From Pseudomonadota bacterium (GTDB lineage Bacteria; Pseudomonadota; Alphaproteobacteria; Rhizobiales; Xanthobacteraceae), in contig JAFAGM010000019.1 in the NCBI GenBank assembly GCA_023422775.1, positions 69,734 through 133,733 on the forward strand: a DNA stretch of 64,000 nucleotides. Direction: 5' to 3'. Made by a program: the position numbers and the translations under genes. The notes beneath the pieces are model-generated. The model did no database searches. It saw only the letters and a list, made by a program, of their open reading frames with translations, and was not told where the DNA came from. This document shows positions 54,153-61,800 of the stretch, in pieces (positions within the stretch are counted from its first letter, which is position 1; each line of letters opens with the position of its first letter).

Positions 54153-54953
54153 ATGGCGAAAAGGACAACAACTATTATTGTCGAGCCTCATCTGCTTGTT
54201 CGCGAAGCACTCGAGTCATTGATCAAGAATTATCATTATCGAGTGGTTTGCAGTGTCGGGTCCACCGCGGAAATCACCAGTCCGACCATGGTTCGTGACG
54301 GCCCCAACCTGGTAATCCTGGGTGCAGGCGCCACCGATGATGCGGTCGCCGAAGCCGTCACTATTCGAAAGCTGTGGTCCAACTGCAAGATCGTTCTGCT
54401 CATCGAGCATGTTTCTGCCGCCGATCTTCAGAACCTGCTGATGTCGGAACTCGATGGCTGTGTTCCGTTGTTCGCATCTCCCGAGACGCTGATCAGAACG
54501 CTCGACCTGGTTACGATCGAAGGCGCGCGCGTTGTGGTCACGGCCACCGCGACCAATCCGGCAATCCGCCCGTCACCGAAGCACATTTCACATCAGCCGG
54601 ATGTCAGCAGCACCGGACCCGAGTCCAGATCGATCAACCTGGTTGCCCTGCCTCCGGCTCAGCCGGCAGTCGGTAGCTACAGCGAAGCGGATGTCCAGGA
54701 GGGAGACACGCATGGGGCTCCGCCTCTGCAAAATCACCCCCGGCTGTCAGAGCGCGAGGCGCAGATTCTGGAAGGTCTCGTACAGGGGCACGCCAATAAG
54801 GTGATTGCTCGATCGTGCGACATCACCGAAGCGACGGTCAAGGTACACATGAAATCGATCTTGCGGAAAATCCAGGTAGCGAACCGCACCCAGGCGGCTG
54901 TCTGGGCCCTCGAGCATGGCCACTCCGTCCATCAAGGCAAGGATGCGTGCTGA
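54153..54953 (+). CDS. LuxR-type regulator with degenerate receiver (C)
   Basis: A 266-residue regulator. The receiver-like part has EP in place of the acidic pair (TIIVEPHLLVREAL), no Asp in the acceptor strand (LVILGAGATDD), and no Lys (CVPLFASPE). A flexible Pro/Ser-rich linker of about 65 residues follows. The HTH (LSEREAQILEGL, then NKVIARSCDITEATVKVHMK and ILRKIQVANRTQAAVWA) is close to those at 46040 and 48149. It should work without phosphorylation. AGAGG lies 7 bp before the ATG. It sits among EPS genes and is a candidate local EPS regulator. Confidence 0.83.
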   Translation: MAKRTTTIIVEPHLLVREALESLIKNYHYRVVCSVGSTAEITSPTMVRDGPNLVILGAGATDDAVAEAVTIRKLWSNCKIVLLIEHVSAADLQNLLMSELDGCVPLFASPETLIRTLDLVTIEGARVVVTATATNPAIRPSPKHISHQPDVSSTGPESRSINLVALPPAQPAVGSYSEADVQEGDTHGAPPLQNHPRLSEREAQILEGLVQGHANKVIARSCDITEATVKVHMKSILRKIQVANRTQAAVWALEHGHSVHQGKDAC

Positions 54954-55210
54954 CGGAAGCCGGCCAAGTCGGTACAGCGGTTGTCGGCATTCTGTCTTCA
55001 TGTGTGTCACGAACTGCATCATCCGGAAGTTCACCGTGAGCTGCATCGCAGACGTTCGGCTGACCCGCATATGGGTCGCGTCAGGCTACGGGTTACCTCT
55101 TAAGAACGGTCTTTGCGCCCCTTTGAGGACGCCGGCCAATCAAGGTCATCGAATTAATGTGCAACGACGTGGCACTCAAGTGTTCAACAGTCTGAGAGAG
55201 CAAGCTGAAC

Positions 55211-56404
55211 ATGGAACCGCACGCAGGCGACTGGTTCGAGGTTTTGAGCAAGGAGGAAATCCTCGGAACGCTCGACAAGAATGGGCGCCTCGACGGCCTC
55301 CCGTTTATGCCGCAGATGTTCAGATATTGCGGTCAGCGTTTTCGCATTTACAAGACCGCGTACAAGACTTGCGACACGGTCAGTGGGCGATATGATGGGC
55401 GACGTCTGAAGGACGGGTACCACCTCAACCTTCGTTGTGACGGTCTTGCCTACGGTGGATGTCAGGCAGGCTGTCTTCTGTTCTGGAAGAGCGCCTGGCT
55501 CAAGCGCGTCGACGGGCCCACGCAGGTCCAGTACGTGATGAAGCGCGTCCATTTGCCGGGTGAGGAAGCGGCTTCATCGCCACGCTGTACGGAAAGCGAC
55601 GTCTTGCACGCCACAAGGCGCCACGACGCCGGCGGAGATGCCAGATATTCCTGCCAGGCCACCGAGCTGCTGAACTATACCAAGCCGCTCAGTTGGTTGG
55701 ATGCACGGCAGTACGTGCATTCCTACAGGTCAGGCGACAGAACGCTGCCGCAGCTGGCGCGCGGCTTCTTCTATCTGTTCTACTATTATGGGACGCTGGC
55801 CTTCAGCGACAGATGGGGGCGCCCGGCTCGCTGGCTATACAATGAATTTCAGGCCTTCACCGGCGGCATTCCGTTTCCCCGGGTGAAGGGAACGATCCCG
55901 CGTGGCGAACTCGCGCCCAGACGCGATCTCGACCTTCGGCCGGGCGAGTGGGTGCGTGTCAGGTCCCATAAAGAAATCCTGGCGACGCTGGACGCCCGGC
56001 TTTCGAACAGGGGCCTCTCGTTTGACGCAGAACTCGTACCATTCTGCGGCAGGGTCTTTCGCGTCAGCACCTGCGTCGAACGTTTCGTGGACGAAAAGAC
56101 CGGACAGATGAGGCGGATGAAGACGCCTGCGGTCATCCTCGAAGGCGTCAGCTGCAAGGGGCTTTATAGCGCCCGGCGGATGTTCTGTCCGCGCAGCATC
56201 CATTTGTGGTGGCGCGAGATCTGGCTCGAGCGTGTCTCCATTGACGCGTGCCCTCAGGCCAACCCTTCCTCAATCCAGGCCAGCGCGTGCGCAAAAGCGG
56301 ACAAGGCGGCACCCCTGCCGGCGATGTCGCCATCGCAAGCAGCGATCGTGACAATCAATGCAGAAAGCCAGCCTTCAATGGTCGGGAACGACGGGCGCTT
56401 CTGA
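55211..56404 (+). CDS. Tandem-domain Cys/Trp-rich protein of unknown function
   Basis: A 397-residue protein, no signal peptide. Two related domains of about 95 residues occur at residues about 6-100 and 245-341. Both start G[DE]W..V.S.KEIL.TLD, share [YF]CG..FR[IV] and end with Cys-rich turns and WxxxWL[KE]RV. The matching Cys residues could bind zinc (inference). The segment between them (residues about 160-240) contains FFYLFYYYGTLAFSDRWGRPA. The C-terminal 50 residues are low complexity. I do not recognise a characterised family; it sits between EPS genes. The ribosome site is weak. The 257 bp before it hold no gene, but GGGTTACCTCTTAAGAA at 55090-55106 resembles the EPS 11-mer region. 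Confidence 0.75.
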   Translation: MEPHAGDWFEVLSKEEILGTLDKNGRLDGLPFMPQMFRYCGQRFRIYKTAYKTCDTVSGRYDGRRLKDGYHLNLRCDGLAYGGCQAGCLLFWKSAWLKRVDGPTQVQYVMKRVHLPGEEAASSPRCTESDVLHATRRHDAGGDARYSCQATELLNYTKPLSWLDARQYVHSYRSGDRTLPQLARGFFYLFYYYGTLAFSDRWGRPARWLYNEFQAFTGGIPFPRVKGTIPRGELAPRRDLDLRPGEWVRVRSHKEILATLDARLSNRGLSFDAELVPFCGRVFRVSTCVERFVDEKTGQMRRMKTPAVILEGVSCKGLYSARRMFCPRSIHLWWREIWLERVSIDACPQANPSSIQASACAKADKAAPLPAMSPSQAAIVTINAESQPSMVGNDGRF

Positions 56405-56415
56405 ACAGGCCCTGG

Positions 56416-57738
56416 TTAAGCGCGACTACCCCCGCCTCCCTTGGCCGTGCCTGCGGTCAGCATGACCGCGGGCTCTGCCGATCCGCCCGAAGAAGTCCGG
56501 TTCACAGCACGTCGCGCCAGTATTTGCCGGTAGAGCCGTTCCATCAGCAGGGCGCGGTCATTCCATTGTTGCGTTGTCGCGAAACCATAGCCGGCCTGGG
56601 ACATTCGGCGAAGCCGAACTCGATCGGAAGCCAGCGAATCGATGTGGCCGGCCATCGCCTGGACTACCGCTTCCGGCGTTGTCGCCGGCACCCTGATGGC
56701 CACGTCGTCCGGCAGGTGGGTCCCCGCTCCCTGGTGGTTCAGACACATCACCGGACAGCCCTTGGCCAGGGCTTCCAGATTCACCGTCCCGAACGTGTCT
56801 CTCAGGCTGGTGAATACGAACAGATCGGCTTCGGCGAAGCGCTGCTGCAGTTCGCCCCACGGCACGTGTCCCAGGAACTCCACCCGACCTTCGAGGCCGA
56901 GCCGTTGCACGTACCGCTCAACCCACTGATGGCGACCCCAGCCCGCGACCAGAAAGCGGACATCTTGTGTTCGGACGGCTTTCGCGACTCTCAGAAAAAT
57001 TGCCAGACCCTTGAAGCGCACAAGGCGGCCCGCCCACAGGACAACCAGCTTGCGGCCGGGTACCTGCTCGGGACTCCGCGGTTGAAGGAGCGTTGTGGGG
57101 ATGCCTATGTCCGGCAGCAACTCCACATGCCCTGCGCCAGCCCGGCGCAGCACGGTGGCGCTCTCGCGGTTCGCTGCAAGCATCAGGTCGGTGCGCGCGA
57201 CGGTACGGCGCAGGCCCGGCGTCCACGGCATGATGCTGACGCGCAGATTGCGAAGCAGTTCCGGTACAGCGGCGCGGCCGATGGAAGTCAGAAAGCGCCA
57301 TGGCAAAATGTGTCCACCACCGACCGGCCCCCAGACGAAGGGCTTGCCGGTACGCCAGAGCAGTGGCGGTGCGCTGATCGAATTCCAACTGACGTGATGA
57401 ACGACGTCAATCGGCTCGACGGTCATCAGCCGCTTCGCCGCTGCGACTGCCGCGTGTCGCCAGAATACGTAGTGAAGCGGCAGACCTCGCGCCTTCGTAG
57501 GACTGGGGTTCTTCCAGGGATCCCACCAGCCCAGCGGACCCACCCAGATAAACTGCAGATTGGGTCGCGGATGGTCGCGCATGTACTGCTCCACCAGCGG
57601 ACGCGCAAAGCCATGCGCGATGACCCAGACACGATTTCTTTCGGCGAGGTGCCACGCCCAATTCCATGTAATGCCGGCGTCGGAGCCCATGTTGGGAAAA
57701 CAGCCATGACCAACCATCAGAACATGCAGCTCTTTCAT
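56416..57738 (-). CDS. Glycosyltransferase family 4 protein
   Basis: A 440-residue GT-B enzyme. The N-terminal half begins HVLMVGHGCFPNMGSDAGI, a nucleotide-sugar transferase start, and includes PFVWGPVGGGHILP, typical of a GT4 subgroup in EPS clusters. The C-terminal half shows LVVLWAGRLVRFKG, VEFLGHVPW and DTFGTVNLEALAKGCPV, in which the first Glu of the E-x7-E motif is Asp. It should add a sugar to the lipid-linked EPS unit at the cytoplasmic face. ATG 57738 was chosen as the family start; the frame is open for another 510 codons, but that part is antisense to the deacetylase gene and spurious. Confidence 0.88.
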   Translation of the reverse strand: MKELHVLMVGHGCFPNMGSDAGITWNWAWHLAERNRVWVIAHGFARPLVEQYMRDHPRPNLQFIWVGPLGWWDPWKNPSPTKARGLPLHYVFWRHAAVAAAKRLMTVEPIDVVHHVSWNSISAPPLLWRTGKPFVWGPVGGGHILPWRFLTSIGRAAVPELLRNLRVSIMPWTPGLRRTVARTDLMLAANRESATVLRRAGAGHVELLPDIGIPTTLLQPRSPEQVPGRKLVVLWAGRLVRFKGLAIFLRVAKAVRTQDVRFLVAGWGRHQWVERYVQRLGLEGRVEFLGHVPWGELQQRFAEADLFVFTSLRDTFGTVNLEALAKGCPVMCLNHQGAGTHLPDDVAIRVPATTPEAVVQAMAGHIDSLASDRVRLRRMSQAGYGFATTQQWNDRALLMERLYRQILARRAVNRTSSGGSAEPAVMLTAGTAKGGGGSRA

Positions 57739-58029
57739 TTGAACTCTTTCCGAAAGGTATGTTCGGGCGCTGGAGCACGACCATTCCAGCAACGGGATCA
57801 AACACAGCCTGCTGGCAGCAGCCTGCCAGAACGATCGAACAGAGCGATCGAACGATCGTCGGCACCGTGTGTCGGAGTTCATCATACGCCCGGGACCATG
57901 GAGGGCGAGATACCCCAAAAGGGTAGCTCCGAAGGAGCCCGGGGCTGACACTACCTCGCCGGAAGGGTTTGCCGCCGCGGACCGCCCCGCTGGTACGATG
58001 CAGGGTACGGCCGGCAAGGGAATCCGCGG
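57739..58029. promoter_or_regulatory. Divergent promoter region with TACCC-N5-GGGTA
   Basis: 291 bp between divergent glycosyltransferase and deacetylase genes. TACCCCAAAAGGGTA at 57911-57925 is an inverted repeat whose half resembles the TACCCC motif of the other EPS promoters. It lies about 105 bp before the deacetylase start. Confidence 0.35.
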
Positions 58030-59097
58030 ATGCGGAAGGTCATCATTCGATCGGGACTGGAGGCGCTGTATTTCACCGGCATGCATCGGTGGCTTGGCGG
58101 CGCCTGCGGCGGCGCGGGTGTGATACTGACGATGCATCACGTGCGGCCGCCAGCGAACGACCCGATCCAGTCGGGGCGCGAACTGGAAATCTCCCCCGCC
58201 TTCCTTGAGGCTACGATCGGCTTGTTGCGTCGGCACCGGCTGGAGCCGGTCAGCCTCGACGAGATAGCCGAGCGGCTCAAGGGCGGCTCTTCGCGCGCCC
58301 GTTTCGTCTGCCTGACTTTCGACGACGGCTATCGCGACAATCTCGAATGGGCCTATCCGATCCTGAAGCGGCATCGCATCCCGTTCGCGATCTACCTCAC
58401 GACCGGTGTGCCGGACGGGCAGCCCTGCCTGTGGTGGCGAACGGTCGATCGGGCCGTGGCCGCGACGCAGGAGATCGAGATCACGGTCGGCGATGCACCC
58501 CGTCGACTGGCATGCGGGACTGCGGCGGAGAAACGGGCGGCCGTGGTCGAGGTGCATCGACTGATGCGAACGTTGCCCGACGAGGCGCAGCGGCGGACGT
58601 TGGTTTCCGATCTCGCCACGCGGGCGGGCGTCGATGCGTACGCGCCGACGCGCGAACTCGGGCTGACGTGGGACGAGTTGCGCACGCTCGCCACCGATCC
58701 GCTGGTGACCATCGGCGCCCACACCGTGAGCCATCCGTTCCTGTGCAAGCTCCCGATGCACGAGGCGCGGCGTGAGATGGCCGCGGGAGCAGCGCGCATC
58801 AAGGATATGCTGGGAAAGGCCCCGGCGCATTTTTCCTATCCGTACGGCGACGCGGGCGCGGCCGGGCCGCGCGACTTCGCGCTGGCGCGGGAAATCGGCT
58901 TCGCCACCGCGGTGACCACCCGGCCCGGCGTCCTGTTTCCGGAGCATCGGCTGCATCTGTGGGCGCTGCCGCGCATCTCGCTCAACGGCGAAATGCAGCG
59001 GCTGCGCTATCTCGACGTCCTCGTCTCGGGGGCCGGGACGGCGGTGTTCAACTGCTTCCGCAGGGTTAACGTCGCCTCGCCGGCAGCAGCCGGCTGA
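58030..59097 (+). CDS. Polysaccharide deacetylase (NodB-type, CE4)
   Basis: A 355-residue CE4 enzyme. TFDDGYRDN (residues about 96-104) carries the catalytic base and metal-binding Asp, HTVSHP near 231 the two metal-binding His, and FSYPYGD the following motif 3. Longer than minimal NodB domains, with an insertion at about 125-205, as in EPS- and LPS-linked deacetylases. It should remove acetyl groups from a sugar of the glycan. AAGGGA precedes the ATG. A short diverged copy of its 3' end occurs at 61708-61800. Confidence 0.88.
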   Translation: MRKVIIRSGLEALYFTGMHRWLGGACGGAGVILTMHHVRPPANDPIQSGRELEISPAFLEATIGLLRRHRLEPVSLDEIAERLKGGSSRARFVCLTFDDGYRDNLEWAYPILKRHRIPFAIYLTTGVPDGQPCLWWRTVDRAVAATQEIEITVGDAPRRLACGTAAEKRAAVVEVHRLMRTLPDEAQRRTLVSDLATRAGVDAYAPTRELGLTWDELRTLATDPLVTIGAHTVSHPFLCKLPMHEARREMAAGAARIKDMLGKAPAHFSYPYGDAGAAGPRDFALAREIGFATAVTTRPGVLFPEHRLHLWALPRISLNGEMQRLRYLDVLVSGAGTAVFNCFRRVNVASPAAAG

Positions 59098-59128
59098 CAA
59101 GCGGTTAAGGGAGGAAGGGAAACCGTTG

Positions 59129-59971
59129 ATGCAGTACCGAACGTTCGCAGCGGGGGTGAAGGTTTCGGCGCTCGGAATAGGTTGCGGGCGTGTTGGATCG
59201 CTGAACAATCCGGTGTCCATGCGCGAGATCGAAGCGGCGCACGAGGCGGCGGTGGAAGCCGGCGTCACCTTGTTCGATACAGCGGACGTCTACGGTCAGG
59301 GCGATAGCGAACGAACGCTCCGGCGTTTGATGAAGCGGCATCCCGGACGCATGTTCGTCGTCACGAAAGTGGGGTACACCCACGGCCCTCTCGCAAGCGC
59401 GCTTCGACTGGCCAAACCGCTGCTGCGCGCCATGTTGCGCCCGCGACCGCAGGCGCGTGGCGCCGTCTTGCAGGCGCGGGCGCGGGTCATGAGCCAGAAT
59501 TTCTCCACGCGATATCTCCGAGCGGCCGTCGACCGGTCGCGACGCCGGCTCGGAGTCGACTGTCTCGATGGACTGCTGCTGCACGATCCGCCGTGCGATG
59601 TGTTGAGGTCATCTGAGATCCGGGATCTGCTGAGCGATCTCGTGTTGCGGCAAATGGTGTCGCATGTCGGGGTTTCGCCGAACTCGGTCGAGGAGGTCAA
59701 GACCGCCGCCTCCATTCCGTCAGTCACGATGCTCGAGGTCTCGCTGAGCGTCGCCAGGGCGCTGAGCGGAACGCCGCTGATTGATCGCCTGCGCGACCGC
59801 AATGTCGCGCTGTTCGCACGGGAAATCTTGCGTCAATCCGAAGGAGAACGAAAGAGCGTGCTGCCCGCCGAGGCGCTGTCGGCGGCGCTCGCGCCGCCGT
59901 TCGTGACCTCCGCCGTGGTCGGCGTGAGCACGCGCGCTCATCTGAAAGACTTGCTTCCGGTGGTCGCATGA
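59129..59971 (+). CDS. Aldo/keto reductase
   Basis: A 280-residue NADPH-dependent AKR. LFDTADVYGQGDSE gives catalytic Asp50 and Tyr55, VVTKVGY the Lys near 80, and LLLHDPP the His near 152, so the tetrad is intact. The C-terminal region is shorter than usual. It begins 31 bp after the deacetylase stop and overlaps the GMC oxidoreductase by 4 bp, so the three genes form one operon. Probably modifies a sugar or a precursor in the surface-glycan pathway; the substrate is unknown. Confidence 0.86.
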   Translation: MQYRTFAAGVKVSALGIGCGRVGSLNNPVSMREIEAAHEAAVEAGVTLFDTADVYGQGDSERTLRRLMKRHPGRMFVVTKVGYTHGPLASALRLAKPLLRAMLRPRPQARGAVLQARARVMSQNFSTRYLRAAVDRSRRRLGVDCLDGLLLHDPPCDVLRSSEIRDLLSDLVLRQMVSHVGVSPNSVEEVKTAASIPSVTMLEVSLSVARALSGTPLIDRLRDRNVALFAREILRQSEGERKSVLPAEALSAALAPPFVTSAVVGVSTRAHLKDLLPVVA

Positions 59972-61662
59972 TTTCCGCCGGCGACGCATTACCGCAAGAT
60001 GATCTGATCGAGGTCGATATCGCGATCGTCGGGGCGGGCGCCGTTGGTGTCGCCCTGGCGACGCGGCTGGCGGGGCATGGCCGCCGCATTGCCCTGATCG
60101 AAGCGGGCGGCCCCCGCTACGACCCGCACCAGCAAGAGAGTTTCTTCAAGGCGGACGAAATCATGGATCACCGGCACGCGCCGACGGAGCTCTACCGCCG
60201 GCGCATGTTGGGCGGCACTACATCGGTCTGGGGCGGTCGTTGCATCCCCTTTGATCCCGAGGATTTCTCGCCCGGTACCGGCAGGCCCGGCTGGCCGGTG
60301 ACCCATGAGGAAGTGGCGACACACTACGGTGGTGCACTGAACTTTCTCGACGGTGGAACGCCCGAATTCACGATGTCGGCGGCGCTGCCGGCGCGTTCCG
60401 CGCTACGGGCCGACGGGCCCGATTCAGACGTCCTTCTCGACCGCATCGAGCGATGGAGCAAACCGACGGACGTTTGGAGAAAATGGGAAAGTTCGCTCGC
60501 CAGGTCGGATGATGTGATGGTGATGCACGGCGTAGCCTGCACGGAAGTTTTGACCAGCCCCGACGGCAACCGCGCCGTGGGATTGCGATTGACAACCCGC
60601 TTGCATAAGTCACTTAAACTGTTCGCGCCAACCATCGTCCTGGCCTGTGGCGGTCTTGAAACACCGCGGCTTCTGCTGGCCTCCCGGTCCGTCCGGTCGT
60701 GCGGGCTCGGCAACGAGCGTGACCTGGTCGGCCGGTTCTACATGACGCACCTGGTCGGGGATGTCGGGCGACTCCGCCTGGCCGACGCCGAAACGGGCCG
60801 CGAGTTGGATTACGCGGTGACAAGCGATGGCGTGTATGTCCGCCGCCTCATCCTGCTGTCGCCGGAGGCCCGGCGCCGCGCGAGCCTGGGCAATATCGTG
60901 TTCCGACCGACCATCCCCACCATTGCCGATCCTTCGCATGGCGATCCGGTTCTATCGACAATGTACCTGGTCAAGCATTTCATCGTCACCGAATACGCCC
61001 GCCGTCTCGTCGCCGTAGGTGACGTACGCTCGGCCTCGGAATTGCGTCGGCATTACGCCAATGTCGTGCGCGGTCTGCCACGCCTCCTTGGATTCGGCGT
61101 TGACTGGATGAAGCGTCGGCATTTTGCGGCCCGCAGACTGCCATCGGTCTTCCTGCTGCGCTCCGATGGGACCTATCCGCTGGAGTTCAATGCCGAGCAG
61201 TTGCCTGATCCCGACTCGCGCGTGCTACTTGGGTCGAATGTCTGCCCAAACGGAATTCCGCGCCTCGCGGTGCGCTGGCGTGCGACGGACAACGACCTCA
61301 CCTCGATTTGCCGGGCCTTGCAGGTACTGCAGGCCGCGATCCGGCATACTGGCATTGGCGAGGTTCTGCTGGACCAGGATCTACAGGTTCACGTGCGATC
61401 CGCCGCCACGTCGCAGTCCGGCCATCACATTGGCACTGCCCGCATGGGACGCGATGCCAGGACAAGCGTGGTCAATCGCCATGGCGAGGTCTGGGGAACA
61501 AGTGGGCTGTTCGTGGTCGGCACGGCCTTGTTTCCGACTTCCGGGTTTGCCAACCCGACATTGACGGCCGTTGCGTTGGCCCTCCGCCTTGCAGATCACC
61601 TGACACAACGTCAGAGCACCCTTTTCTGCGGCGCCACGGAACTCCGTGCTGCGCAGCGCTGA
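59968..61662 (+). CDS. GMC-family oxidoreductase
   Basis: A 564-residue FAD enzyme. IAIVGAGAVGVALATRLA binds FAD (residues about 18-35), RMLGGTTSVWGGRC is the second FAD motif, and the C-terminal GHHIGTARMG...LFVVGTALFPTSGFANPTLTAVALA block contains the HHIGTARM catalytic His and Asn region. It belongs to the branch near gluconate/sorbose dehydrogenases and cluster-linked GMC enzymes. It probably oxidises a sugar or alcohol in the pathway of the neighbouring aldo/keto reductase. ATGA overlap with that gene indicates coupled translation. Confidence 0.87.
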   Translation: MISAGDALPQDDLIEVDIAIVGAGAVGVALATRLAGHGRRIALIEAGGPRYDPHQQESFFKADEIMDHRHAPTELYRRRMLGGTTSVWGGRCIPFDPEDFSPGTGRPGWPVTHEEVATHYGGALNFLDGGTPEFTMSAALPARSALRADGPDSDVLLDRIERWSKPTDVWRKWESSLARSDDVMVMHGVACTEVLTSPDGNRAVGLRLTTRLHKSLKLFAPTIVLACGGLETPRLLLASRSVRSCGLGNERDLVGRFYMTHLVGDVGRLRLADAETGRELDYAVTSDGVYVRRLILLSPEARRRASLGNIVFRPTIPTIADPSHGDPVLSTMYLVKHFIVTEYARRLVAVGDVRSASELRRHYANVVRGLPRLLGFGVDWMKRRHFAARRLPSVFLLRSDGTYPLEFNAEQLPDPDSRVLLGSNVCPNGIPRLAVRWRATDNDLTSICRALQVLQAAIRHTGIGEVLLDQDLQVHVRSAATSQSGHHIGTARMGRDARTSVVNRHGEVWGTSGLFVVGTALFPTSGFANPTLTAVALALRLADHLTQRQSTLFCGATELRAAQR

Positions 61663-61707
61663 TCGGTATGCCGAGCACGCCGGCCGCCCTCTGGTCGCTG
61701 GAACGCC

Positions 61708-61800
61708 ATGCAGCGGATTCGCTATCTTGACGGGCTCGTTTCGGAAACGGGGACAGCGGTGTTCAGGGTTAGCATCGCCTCGCCGGCAGCGACCGGTTGA
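61708..61800 (+). pseudogene. Remnant of the polysaccharide deacetylase 3' end
   Basis: A 30-codon frame ending in TGA that matches the last 34 codons of the deacetylase at 58030-59097: both read MQR[LI]RYLD.LVS..GTAVF and end VASPAA[AT]G or IASPAA[AT]G. Four codons (NCFR) are missing, and the DNA matches on past the stop. It is a leftover from a partial duplication. It overlaps, antisense, the end of the ligase gene on the minus strand. Confidence 0.7.

Noticed and set aside
57739..59268. 510-codon N-terminal extension of the glycosyltransferase frame
   Set aside because: It is antisense to the polysaccharide deacetylase, whose CE4 motifs are intact, and the transferase fold begins at 57738.
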